From Whalleya microplaca (taxonomy: Eukaryota; Ascomycota; Sordariomycetes; Xylariales; Xylariaceae), in NCBI GenBank assembly GCA_022497155.1, contig MU385725.1, forward strand, positions 248,001-312,000: 64,000 nucleotides of DNA. The letters are read 5' to 3'. The notes under the pieces were generated by a model. It made no database searches. It was not told the origin of the DNA and saw only the letters and a program-made list of their open reading frames with translations. Below, piece by piece: positions 21,180 through 31,168 of the stretch (within the stretch, counting starts at the first letter, position 1; the number at the start of each line of letters is the position of its first letter). The position numbers and the translations under genes were made by a program.

Positions 21180-22371
21180 GCAATACGATGATTAGCTATT
21201 GCATGTGCGACCTGTCTCTGTGACAATACTCCTTCGTTACGATAATAGCTTCTACTTGGTCAAGGCTAGCAGTGCATATGTGTTGGGGGCGACTGATTTC
21301 AGAGGACACCATAGAGTTATCTCATGATTGTGTGAGCACAAAAGCAAGGACATACTTCTAAGCCTCCGTCTGCCTAATTAAGTGTATTCCCGTAGCTCAT
21401 ATCGAGAGCACACATTATCATTGTACAATCAGTGAAATTTTAATTAGGCTTTGATGAGACTGTATTTATATCTGCCGAAGTCATGTGAAACTTGTGCGGT
21501 CTGTTTTTCGCATATAACCTTGGATCTTGTCGAGTATAGAGACTTATTATATTGAAATAGACGCAGGTTATGAGGAGTATCTATCACAGTCATTGTATGT
21601 GTAATTATCATTGTGCTGCCGTGATCGAAACTAGTCAATTAGTTGTTGTAACTGTCTAAGTGATCTCTTCTCAATAAGTGAGGAGATCCTATTTAAATAC
21701 AGAGCTTCTCGGAACGGCCATTTTATCCGATCTCCATATTATCAGGGACAATTAACAATTTACCTTTCGTGACAGTATCATCGTAGTTTTTTTATATTAG
21801 GGAAGTATCATCACTAGAGTCTAGCAGAGGAGGGAAGCCTTCTACATATATATATAAGCCACAGCTTGTGGTGCGCCCCAGCCACTTGGATTATCAGCCA
21901 TTCATCCCTGTAGTTCGACACATCAGGGGCAAAGGTGCAGATACCATCAGCCATCAGCCATCATCCACCAGAAAAACAGCCATCAGAGTAACAGCGGCAT
22001 TGCATTTCCTATGCAGGTCGCTCCCAACCGTTTGAGGGCCAGTATGCATTAACATATAATAGCCACTAAACTTTACAAGCCCGACAATGAAGTCATCCAG
22101 TTCTGATTGTTCAAGGTCATAGTAGCTCATATCTCCAAATTTTCTATCCAGTTAGAATAAAGTTCAGCAACAAAATAGAATATGCAACAAATCAGCTCAT
22201 TTCATCACTCTAAAATATAAATATAAAGGATTATATTCCGAATTTCGACTTATTGCCCGTAAGCCATGCCGTGTTACTTGAAATTAATATGTTCCATTTT
22301 AGCCGCTCCCATACCTGTAAATCAACTTTGCTCTAGTTCACTAAATGGATCACATAGTGACTACTTAAATC
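21180..22371. other. Intergenic with diverged modules
   Basis: AT-rich, no supported gene. Includes partners of modules at 13825-13886 (here about 21555-21823) and 16090-16203 (here 22030-22145), and a TATA-like ctacatatatatataagcca at about 21842 that resembles the start of the small-TM promoter. Confidence 0.5.
22030..22145. repeat. Diverged repeat, partner at 16090-16203
   Basis: Same block order as the partner: ccagtatgcattaacat, agcccgacaatgaagtc, then tagctcatatctccaaattt. It lies 3' of the minus-strand gene that ends at 22372. Confidence 0.65.
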
Positions 22372-22863
22372 CTATCTACCAAACCCCCTGTATTTATATT
22401 CAACCATATACTCGACATAATTCAAGTCAATTATTATTGTTTTAGTGCGACGGTTGTATCTACTGCCACTGTAGTTGTTATATGAAAGTTTCACTTGAGG
22501 AAGCTCTTTGCCTAGAACTTGATAGACTTCCCGAATAGATGGTCTTACTGAACCCATCCACACGTTGTGACTAGCCGGAGATACATACGTAGCTTCTCCC
22601 TCCATTTCATTTTCGCGCAAAGTGAATTGGTCCATGTTCGGGATTTCAATCTCCTTTTTACGGGACCTAACGGGCTTGAACCCAGGAATGCGTTCCTCAG
22701 GTTTCCGAGTGTTTGGGGCCTGGCTTGATGTGCTTGAAATCCAGGGAGACGCTTCAGCCATTTCTTGAGCTTCTTCGCTTTCAGATGGCAGGGACGCTGC
22801 ATCCAAGTCGAAATATTGCGAAATTAAATCCTCAGAGCCAGCAAGTTCGTTATTCTGTCTCAT
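22372..22863 (-). CDS. Hypothetical protein, 163 residues
   Basis: Single frame from ATG at 22863. The N-terminal half is acidic and Ser/Glu-rich (SLPSESEEAQEMAEASPW) and probably disordered; a basic stretch (GFKPVRSRKKEIEIPN) follows, and the C-terminal 60 residues look folded with several Tyr and Val (EVYQVLGKELPQVKLSYNNY). No signal peptide, membrane segment or recognised domain. Its 3' flank carries the same duplicated module as the ankyrin gene, linking it to the same duplicated neighbourhood. It could be a lineage-specific gene or the remaining exon of a larger one. Confidence 0.45.
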   Translation of the reverse strand: MRQNNELAGSEDLISQYFDLDAASLPSESEEAQEMAEASPWISSTSSQAPNTRKPEERIPGFKPVRSRKKEIEIPNMDQFTLRENEMEGEATYVSPASHNVWMGSVRPSIREVYQVLGKELPQVKLSYNNYSGSRYNRRTKTIIIDLNYVEYMVEYKYRGFGR

Positions 22864-24285
22864 GGTTGACAAAAGTAGTTTGCTAAATATTGAGGTGAGA
22901 GGTTTGAAGGAGCTACCGTGAATAAAAGTGAGGCTTCAAAACAAGTCCGATGGTTTTACCTTCTTATTCCAAGTAATGGGGAATGTGTCGTGCTATGCTA
23001 AATTCCTATGCAGCAATAATGGCGTCGTTATTACCACAGAAAACTATATCAAATGCCTTGATATTCTACGTTGAGATAGCGAAGGTCCCTTTTGCATTTT
23101 AAGTATGGCTGTGAGGTCGGACCAGGCCTACAATTGCCTTAAAGTGGATGTATCAAGAAACAAAGAGAATGAAATGATTATTGTTCATTAGTTTCAAGAA
23201 TGATAATCTTAGCAACGTACAATAGCATTGTAAGACATGTGTTCTTTGTTAGTCTATGTGATGCTAAGCTAGACGTGTTATTTGATTGCGGGATTCGAAT
23301 GTAGCCAATAGGTACGTGTCAGATTAATTCGACTATGAACAATGAAGTCGTATGAGTAAAGACACTCAGAATGTCTACCTGGCTAAATCCAGGCCTCTCT
23401 GCACACATGCTTGCCAGTGGAAAGCGAACGGTAGCCGTCTTTTATCTCCTTCTGTCAATGAAAACCAGTTTGGGTGGGCGAATTACCGATTAATAGGGGG
23501 TATGGTCTCCTTCCTAGAACAAACCAGACGATTGATCATTTCGATGCTAGAAAAATATGATATAAGCAATGTAGTCTCATTTATAAAATAGAGTAAATCT
23601 GGGGATATTTTTGTAATCAGTAGAGATATCATTTCTGGTACGCAGTAAAGGCGGTCTACCATTCTTGAATGCAATGGCTTCTATAACTAGTGATTATCTA
23701 CTTTCATGTGGACATCCCCATATCTGATGGTAAACCCTTTTCAACGTCATTAGCTTGATATAACTCTATAAAAAGACTGCGGACATTCTTCCGCTGGACA
23801 TCTTCCCATCAGACCTTGGGTGCAGTCAGCTGTGTCCCAGCAGTAGCAATCTACAACGAGGGACGAATCAGGACGACTGAAGGAGAGATCTAGAGCATAT
23901 TTAAAAACATTTCAAGTGCGCTCAGTCTCCTCTTCCCCTGTGCCTCCAATTTAACATCGGCTGAAGTTCTCTTTAAACACATGCGCCCCCCTTTTCTCAA
24001 CATCACCTCACTGACCGATGGCGTCTAGGCTTATCAGCTGCGGCCAATTGGCAAAGATCAGGAACACAGCATCTTATGGCCTCTTACTCAGCATTTCCAT
24101 AGACACAGGCATATATAGCACCAACCACATAATCTTACACAACCACCCTTCAAAGAAAAAAAATCTCACTCTCACTCCCTCACTCACTCATTCCATAAGC
24201 CCTCGTTCATGGCACCGCCCATCCACTCGCCACACTCACCACTCATCCAACACAAAAGCCCACCACCATCACCATCACCATCACA
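22864..24285. other. Intergenic, leader of the glycosyltransferase gene at its end
   Basis: About 1.4 kb. AT-rich until about 23900 with no supported gene. A CTATAAAAAG element at 23765-23774 is a TATA candidate, and the last 150 bases are a C/A/T-rich leader (cactcactcattcc, caccatcaccatcacca) typical of fungal 5' untranslated sequence. Confidence 0.5.
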
Positions 24286-25725
24286 ATGTCACCACCACCC
24301 CAAACCTCACCCCCCTCCTCATCCCGCCCCTTCATCCTAATAGTCTCGCACACGCTCTCCGGCCACATCGTGCCCATGCTGCGCATCGCATCCTCCCTGC
24401 ACTCCCGCGGCTGGCACACCTTCTTCCTGGGCCCCAGCGCGCACCGCGCGCGCATCGCCGCCTCCGGCGCCACCTTCCTGCCTCTCCTCCCCGCCGCCGA
24501 CCTCGACGACCGCGCGTACTACGCGGCCGAGCCCGAGCCGGGCTACGCCGCCCGCCACTGGGGCGAGCGCGTGCTCGTCGACCTGCGGCTGCAGTGCCTC
24601 GAGCCGCTGCCCGCGCAGTGGGCCAGCTTCGTCGACGCGCTGGAGACCCTGCACGCGCTGGACCCGAGCGGCTCCCGGGGCGTGGTGGTGCTCGCGGAGG
24701 CCTTCTTCCACGGCGTCCTGCCGCTCTTCCTCGGGGCCCCGCTACCCCCCGGAATCCCGCCGCCGCGCGCGAGCCTGTGCGTCTCCGTGACCGTGCCCGC
24801 GGTGCGCAGCGCGGACCTCCCGCCGGCCGGCTACCCGCTGCCCTTCGACCCGTCGCCGGCGGGCCGCGCGCTCAACGCCAAGCTCTGGGCCAGCTGGGGC
24901 CGGCGGTCGGCGGGGCTGGCCGGCTTGCTGGACGCCCAGGTGCGCGAGGCGGGCGCCGTGCGCGGCGTCGGGCTGCCGTTCCTGTCGGGGGTGAACTACC
25001 TCGTGCACCCCGTGATCCTGCAGCTCGGGGTCCCGGGGCTCGAGTACCCGCGCAGCGACTGGCCTCCGGGTTTTCGGTTCGCGGGACTCGTGCAGGGGGT
25101 CGGGATGGTGAAGGAGCCGGCGTTCGCGTGGTGGAGCGAGCTGGTGGCGAATTCGGCGCTGGCGAGGGAGGACCCGCGCAGGAAAGGGGTGGTGGTCGTG
25201 GCGCAGGGCACGGTGGAGACGAACCCGCGGGACCTGATCATCCCGACGATCCAGGCGTTCGCGGACCGCGAGGACGTGCTCGTGGTCGGGATCCTGGGGT
25301 GGAAGGACGCGCGGCTGTCCGACTTCATCGCGATCCCGGGGAATGCGCGGGTCGCCGACTACCTGTCGTACGACGCGGTGCTCGAGCACGCGGATGTGTG
25401 GGTCCATAACGCGGGGTTCGGCGCCGTCAATCACGGCATCGCGAACGGTGTCCCTATGGTCGTTGCGGGGGAGGGCATGGACAAGACGGAGAACTCGAGG
25501 AGGGTTGCGTGGTCGGGGATCGGCGTTGACCTAGGCTGTGCGACGCCCTCCCCCGAGCAGGTGAGGGAGGGTGTCGAGCGCGTGCTACAAGACCCGAGTT
25601 TTACAAAGCGTGTTAAAGAACTGAAAGCAGAGAGCGAAGCGATTGACTGTTTTGGTATGGTGCATGAAGAACTTCTTAGACTACTAGACACGACATCCAC
25701 ATTAGAACAGCATCAAGCGGAATGA
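24286..25725 (+). CDS. GT1-family UDP-glycosyltransferase, intronless and GC-rich
   Basis: Single exon of 479 residues. N-terminal Rossmann half: ILIVSHTLSGHIVPMLRIAS, with the candidate catalytic His22 or His27, as in macrolide/sterol-type GT1 enzymes. C-terminal donor-binding half: VVVVAQGTV, then DVWVHNAGFGAVNHGIANGV at 370-389 and GMDKTENSRRVAWSGIG, a version of the UGT signature with the usual DQ replaced by DK. The family transfers a sugar from a UDP (or dTDP) donor to a small acceptor. The first about 1,250 bases are very GC-rich while the last about 150 and both flanks are AT-rich. Together with the absence of introns this could mean horizontal transfer, but a GC-rich local isochore is equally possible. 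No signal peptide; probably cytosolic. It is closest in feel to bacterial MGT-like and fungal secondary-metabolite glycosyltransferases. Confidence 0.85.
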   Translation: MSPPPQTSPPSSSRPFILIVSHTLSGHIVPMLRIASSLHSRGWHTFFLGPSAHRARIAASGATFLPLLPAADLDDRAYYAAEPEPGYAARHWGERVLVDLRLQCLEPLPAQWASFVDALETLHALDPSGSRGVVVLAEAFFHGVLPLFLGAPLPPGIPPPRASLCVSVTVPAVRSADLPPAGYPLPFDPSPAGRALNAKLWASWGRRSAGLAGLLDAQVREAGAVRGVGLPFLSGVNYLVHPVILQLGVPGLEYPRSDWPPGFRFAGLVQGVGMVKEPAFAWWSELVANSALAREDPRRKGVVVVAQGTVETNPRDLIIPTIQAFADREDVLVVGILGWKDARLSDFIAIPGNARVADYLSYDAVLEHADVWVHNAGFGAVNHGIANGVPMVVAGEGMDKTENSRRVAWSGIGVDLGCATPSPEQVREGVERVLQDPSFTKRVKELKAESEAIDCFGMVHEELLRLLDTTSTLEQHQAE

Positions 25726-26207
25726 AGCAATTCATTACTATCTAGCAAGTCCTTAGGCATGGAAGCCTCCACATTAAGCATCCGTGAAGGGGTATATGCA
25801 TTAGACCAAGTAGAAACCTTCCTAGCCAGAGCCTGATATTTTGGCTTCATAGCCTTTCCTGCTTGGGGCCACCGATCTAGGGTGGCCAATAGATACCAGC
25901 TTCTCAATGGCGCTCTCATGAACTTTTCTAATCATACAGTGAGCATTGTACTCAACATGAAAACGTTGCTGGTAGACATTTATCATGCCGATATTGTCTT
26001 TCGGATACTTCCTCGAAAGAACGCCCGACCGCGTCCTTGTCTTATTCGATCTCAACGGCCGAAGCAACAATGCGGACACGCCATCAGGGCATTAATCATC
26101 AAGGATCTGTATTTGTAAAGGGGATGTTCCGAGGTTTGATGTTGCAAAGATTGGATGATCGTCAAGAGAAAAGAACACCGAGAACAGCAATCATGAATAG
26201 GCTCATT
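25726..26207. other. Convergent 3' region between glycosyltransferase and TAF5
   Basis: About 480 bases between two converging genes. Frames on both strands are short and unlike proteins; nothing else seen. Confidence 0.5.
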
Positions 26208-29200
26208 CTATCGAGCCGCTTCTTGGGTTTCCGGATAATAGCAACCGCCGGCTATCACAAGGTTCATCCGAGTACACTGAACCTTCAGCACGGGTGTCTT
26301 CTTCGTCGGGAAGGCGCTGATCTGGTCTGGTGTGATCATGACTTCTTTGCCTTTCTTCTTTCCGCCCGCACCACTGACAGGTTGTGCTGTCTGTCCAGTC
26401 TGTTTGCTGCCATCTCCCTGGCCGCCAGCCGCGACTATAGTGCCATCGCCATCCTGCTGGTTCGCTGGCCGACTACCCTCGGCAGGCATCTCCACATCCC
26501 AGACGCGCACCGTGTTATCCTGGCCGCCAGACACGAGCACATTGCTCTCGACGCTGAAGCTGAGCGACCAGATCCCACCGCGTCCATGGCCACGGCAGCG
26601 CTTTATGCGCGTCGCCTTGTCGATGTCCCATAGGAAAATGTTGCCGCCTATGTCGGCCGATGCGAGAATCTTGCCGTTAGGCGCACACTCCAAGGCCGTT
26701 ATGAAATCGGTATGGCCGATGAAGACACGAACGCAGTTTCCGTTGGCTACGGACCACAGACGGATCGATTTATCGGTCTCGTCGGACGCTGAGAATACGT
26801 AAGCACCATTCGGATGCCAGGTCACGGCGGAAATGGCCGTATCGTGCCCAACAAGGAGGCGCTGAGCCGAGGCGTGATCCTGTGACCAGATTCGCACAGT
26901 CTTATCCCAACCACCAGTCGCAAAATAGTGGCCGTGGGGACTCCAAGCCAAGCTGAAGACCGGGCCGTCGTGGCCTTTGTAAATACAGAGGCAAGACCAG
27001 ACCTCAAGAGACCATAACCGAACCTGACCGTCTGCTGAGCAGGATATGAGGAGCTTGGAGTCTGTTTCGGGCTTGGGGTCGCCTTCGTAGATATTGCGAT
27101 CCATGTTAGTGATGGCATCTGAGAAGGCTACCGTGTAGACGGGGGCGGAGTGGCCGATTAGCTTGCGGTTATTGACCTTCACGTCCTTCTCCGGCGGCAA
27201 GCGAGATTTTAGAGGTTTGCCCTCGAGGGACCAAACTCGGATGTAGGATTCTGTCGTTCCAACGGCCACGAGCTCTTGATCTTTCGAGAAATCCATACAC
27301 GAGATGCTTGTAAACGTTAGCATTGGGTTTCTTCCGATCAGTCAGGGCCATGCAATCTTTACCTTCCTAGGTGGTTGTGGAATGTGAACATGCACACCGA
27401 AACAGCAGGTCCTACACCACCGGTGCGACCCTCGATGCGAAACCGGTCGCGATTCTCTCGCACCTTTTGCATCTCCATTACGACATCTCTCGCACGAGAA
27501 GGGGGATAAGGGATATCCGTTCGTTGGGGAGAATCGTCTGACTCCTTCTTAATGGGTTTCATCGTGTTGAATTCTTCGACCAACGTCGGCACGCCTTCTC
27601 GCGGTGGGTGGAGCCTATCTTCTTCCTCTAATTCGGCTACAATGTCGCCGCGAAGTTCTGGGTCCAGAGGCAACGGGCCTAGCTTCAGAGCTGCCGAATT
27701 ATCTAGGATGTCGCGATTGGTGACGCCACTGCGGTTAGATACACCTGGAATACCTTCTTGGACATCGGCCTCATCAAGCTCCTGGTTTCGAGCGCGCCGG
27801 TAGATTGCCTCGAAGCTAAATGGTTCAATGGGACCACGATCAACAGAGTCCACGCGGCAGTATTGCTGTATGATATCGAGAATGATCGATCCGCACTGGT
27901 CAAATTCGCGCTCCAGAAAGTGGAATAGATGTCCAGTCAAGGATTTGTTGATAGGAATGATGTATCTGTTGTCAAGGTAAACCTTGGCAATTGGGCTGTC
28001 CCGAACGTGTTGGGCCAATGTGATGGTTGCCAGGTTTCTCAATTCGTCTGCTCGAGTCGTTTCGAATCGGCCTCGGAGTTGCTCCATAAAATCTTTTGCA
28101 TGACCATAGGAACCTTGATCAACGAGGCGAAGATAGGAATAGACAAAGAGCGGCCATAACACTTTCCCCAGTTCAAACTATACACATCTGTTAGGGACGC
28201 GACTTCCTCAAGTTCAAATGTCAATTGGCACTTACTTTGTAAAGGTCAATACCATTATCAACCCATCTCTCGAAATGTCTGAATGCTGTCAAATACTTTC
28301 CAGCCGGAAATATCCGCTCAGAAGCTGCTGGATCATTATGATGCTTTGGTTTCCCGCTCTCATCAACGTCCTTGACCTCCTGGCGGAAGATCTCCTCTGT
28401 GCGCTTATATCCCTTCTTGACTAGATAGTCCGTAACCTATATACCCACATTAGCATTACATCTGAGATAATGGAAAGTCCCTTGATAGCGAGAAGCATGT
28501 CTGTTGGATAATGAAAATGGCAATACGCTCAACGTCTATTCATGCTAGGCCGAATAGACTAGAATGAACTTTTTCCTAGGGCTTGTGAAGTGTTTTATCA
28601 TCATAGATCATCATAAAGCTCTGATATTAGGCTTAGTGACAGTGAAAATGCCTACCCAGAACGTAGAATCTGCACTGCCTTCCGGTTCTAGGGATGAGGA
28701 TTGGAACCCATGCTCTCTCTCAGATAACTTCTTAAGCTTCTCCCTGTGTCTAGACGCAGGCTGTTTTGAACGGTTGGCAGGCCGAGACATATCGTCACGG
28801 AACAGAGTAAATATGCTTGGGGTAATTAGGTGAGGGGGGTTGTGTACAGAAGGCCAACAAGTTCATATGCCTTTATTGAAGGTAGTATTGGAGCATTTAA
28901 AAATGCATGAACCCTTATCGTTGTTGATCATGTGATGGATCGATGATGATGGAGGCGAATGTGTTGGAGGTGTATAAATTTGAGATGGGATGGGAGAATA
29001 AGGCGATGAGGAGTCGATGAGAGTTGGTGCCATCATAAGGAAGCGCGTCAAGAAAGCAGGATACCTACAATTTGGTTGAGATTTTGGTTGTTCGCGGCTG
29101 AGCCTGAAGACGCATTGGCCGTATTGGCAGCAACACCAGGAGTGGTTGATGATTGCGGCTGGGGGGTGAAGCTACCACCGGATGCACCTCCAGCATTCGG

Positions 29201-29218
29201 CGGCCCCGTACCGGACAT
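26208..29218 (-). CDS. TAF5: TFIID subunit TAF5 (WD40 repeat protein, also in SAGA)
   Basis: Four exons (29218-29069, 28436-28236, 28177-27363, 27306-26208) join in phase to 754 residues. Exon 1 ends ...NNQNLNQI and exon 2 begins [17 protein letters not shown], the conserved LisH motif. Exon 3 carries the TAF5 NTD2 helical domain ([31 protein letters not shown]). The last splice restores [16 protein letters not shown], leading into seven WD40 blades ([42 protein letters not shown]). TAF5 scaffolds TFIID and SAGA in the nucleus and is essential for polymerase II transcription in yeast. The first intron is 632 bases, unusually long for this window, and contains a second in-phase candidate first exon (28656-28790). 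The C-terminal insert before the last strand is Gln/Gly/Thr-rich. The gene is head-to-head with MED11. Confidence 0.92.
28656..28790 (-). other. Candidate alternative first exon inside TAF5 intron 1
   Basis: An ATG at 28790 opens 45 codons ([34 protein letters not shown] ...) that end in TGG directly before a GTAGGC donor at 28655. The phase is 0, the same as exon 1, so it could splice to the exon at 28436 and give TAF5 a basic N-terminus in place of the Gly/Asn-rich one. It may be chance. There is no sequence evidence of a separate promoter. Confidence 0.3.
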
Positions 29219-29925
29219 GGCGATACGATACGATGCTAATTACACAGCAGGGTATCTATCTAGCTCTCTCCGATGACTTTGCGTATTGGCTACTGTTTAC
29301 TATCTCGCTCGAATGGTCAGTATTTAAATTCCGGGATGTAGATGGCCAGTCAGATGATGATGCGAGGATGCGAGGCTGCCAGGATGTCTACATAAAGATT
29401 GATGTAGAAGATGAAGCTTAAAGCTTTCCAACACAGGTTGAGGCTGAAATCCAGTGGACCTTACATATATATGGATCCACTGCAGCCCGTGCAGAATCCC
29501 AAGCAATCAACGCACAGCGCTAGAAGACGCTAAACTGCGCTAAACCGCGCTAAACCGCGCTAAACCGCGCTAAAAGGCGCTAAACTGCGATTCCGTATCG
29601 ATAATGGATTCACTACCGAACACAGACCACTTTAAGTCTGGGGGCCGCGTCGACTGGGTGCTAGGCGAGAGGTGGGACGAACTCGAAAAGATAAAACCAT
29701 CCATAGGACCTCCCTCACTCATTGTCATAGTGCATACAGTAAGAGCTTCTTGCTCCTCTGCCGGCCTCGCAAAGACATAGACCTCGAGGGTCTGTGCATA
29801 CACCAGACCTCCATTAGCACGTTTCCCTGCTAGATTACGACGTTCTGAACCATTACAATACAATATATGCGCCGCGACGCAACAGTTTTAAACCCGTTTA
29901 TATAGCGTCTTTGCTACATACTAGC
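29219..29925. other. Divergent promoter region of TAF5 and MED11
   Basis: About 700 bases between two head-to-head transcription-machinery genes. It contains the 7 x 10 bp array at 29518-29587. Short frames exist on both strands at 29570-29863; the plus one starts at 29604 (MDSLPNTDHFKSGGRVDWVL), reads 58 codons and contains a GTAAGA donor. I cannot tell whether any of them is real. Confidence 0.5.
29518..29587. repeat. Seven-fold 10-bp tandem array cgctaaaccg
   Basis: Units at 29518, 29528, 29538, 29548, 29558, 29568 and 29578; three are exactly cgctaaaccg, the others differ by one to four bases. On the other strand each unit reads CGGTTTAGCG. The 10-base period places every unit on nearly the same face of the helix. 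Confidence 0.85.
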
Positions 29926-30533
29926 ATGGATGCGACCATGGAGAACGGCAACGAGCAGACCCCATTTGTGCCCTTCACCAAGGCTGAGCGCATACAGCAG
30001 CTAGGTGAAATTGATCGGGTCAGTTATCAAATATATATCTACAATGACCTCGCATACTAACCTGCGAACAGAACATCGTCAGCCTCCTGCGTTCCACCGC
30101 CCGCGCAATCGAGACCCTAGGCAAGAAGGAAGCGCCATCCGAAGACACGGCCATGGGCGGCAACGACAACCAATCCCAGGTCTTCCAGGACTCCATGAAC
30201 GACTTCCTGCGGACGCTGCGGTCGGTCAACGTGGGCATGAAGCGCCAGATCTGGGGGCTCGAGGAGGCGGGCATCATCTCCCTAGGCAAGAAGGAGTCGC
30301 CGATGAATCTTAAAGAGGACGGCGGCGAAGTGCAGGGCACCAGTAAGAATGGCCCCATTGAGCCGGATGGCGATGGCAAGATCGGCGGGCTGGACGTCGG
30401 CTGGCTCAACAGCCGCAGCGACAAGGTCGAGCGGGATATGGAGGCTGCTTTGTGGGATGAAGCTGAGATGTTTCTGCAACGGACTCTTCACGGACAGAGT
30501 GCGAATGGGAAAGCAAACCAGTCTTCTCGTTGA
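29926..30533 (+). CDS. MED11: Mediator complex subunit 11 (head module)
   Basis: Two exons, 29926-30018 and 30072-30533, with a 53-base intron (GTCAGT..ACTAACC..AACAG), give 184 residues. The splice joins KAERIQQLGEIDR to NIVSLLRSTARAIETLG, the Med11 signature helix. Later blocks fit the Pezizomycotina form: MNDFLRTLRSVNVGMKRQIW, GLEEAGIISLG and LDVGWLNSRSDKVERDMEA. Med11 pairs with Med22 in the Mediator head and helps recruit TFIIH and polymerase II in the nucleus. A second ATG four codons in is possible as start. It is transcribed away from TAF5. Confidence 0.87.
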
Positions 30534-31168
30534 TGACTGACGGCTTGGGATATTCTGAGGGTATCACCGGCAACTTTCCTAGGTGGTTTATACTAGAGCA
30601 TTTGCATGGGGCGGCGTTAAAGGCGTTGTATATACCAATGCCTTCTCATGGCAGACAGGGCCACAAGTAGTCGTCTTACAGAATTTGAGTCCACAAATGG
30701 ATCTTCAGTCTTTATATTGATATCATGCACAGGGCTGAACTTCAGACACATGTTCCTGCCATTCGACTCTTTCTATCCTACCACTCATCATGTGCTATTG
30801 CGATAGCAATTGTCTTCATAATTGTGCATTTATGTACCTAAGCAAAGCTATGAAGCTATACCTTACCTACTAACATGTAATGGCTCCACTACATATTCCC
30901 TTATCGCTTATCGGTACCTACATAGGTATGGACGTAGGTCGGTTGGAGCAGAATACTGCCGTCTAACACCGACATGTACCCGGCTGCACGGCTGCAGGTG
31001 GATGTGATAAGGTACTGCAGTACATGTACAGCCCACCTGCACAGAATACCTAGAAAGGCCCGAGCTCCCTCATCATTACCACTTTCTCTGCCTGCATACT
31101 CCGTACTCGACAACGTCTTGCTTTCTCTATCACTTCAGCACCGTCGCAAGCCTCGAAACACCTCGAAA
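30534..31168. other. Intergenic between MED11 and VPS5
   Basis: About 635 bases with the MED11 3' flank and VPS5 promoter. The last 150 bases are pyrimidine-rich. Small GC-rich inverted words (ggctgcacggctgcagg) occur near 30985. No gene. Confidence 0.5.

Noticed and set aside
24018..25434. Long overlapping frames on both strands across the glycosyltransferase
   Set aside because: They are Arg/Pro/Ala-rich shadows caused by very high GC; only the 24286 frame carries GT1 motifs.
26322..26802. Plus-strand frames opposite the TAF5 WD40 exon
   Set aside because: Antisense shadows of a strongly conserved coding exon.
28683..28707. tRNA-like B box (GGTTCCAATCC on the minus strand)
   Set aside because: No matching acceptor stem, A box or anticodon arm upstream; it lies in the candidate alternative TAF5 exon.
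29518..29587. CRISPR-like array
   Set aside because: Units are contiguous 10-bp repeats without spacers, in a eukaryotic genome; a minisatellite or factor-binding array.
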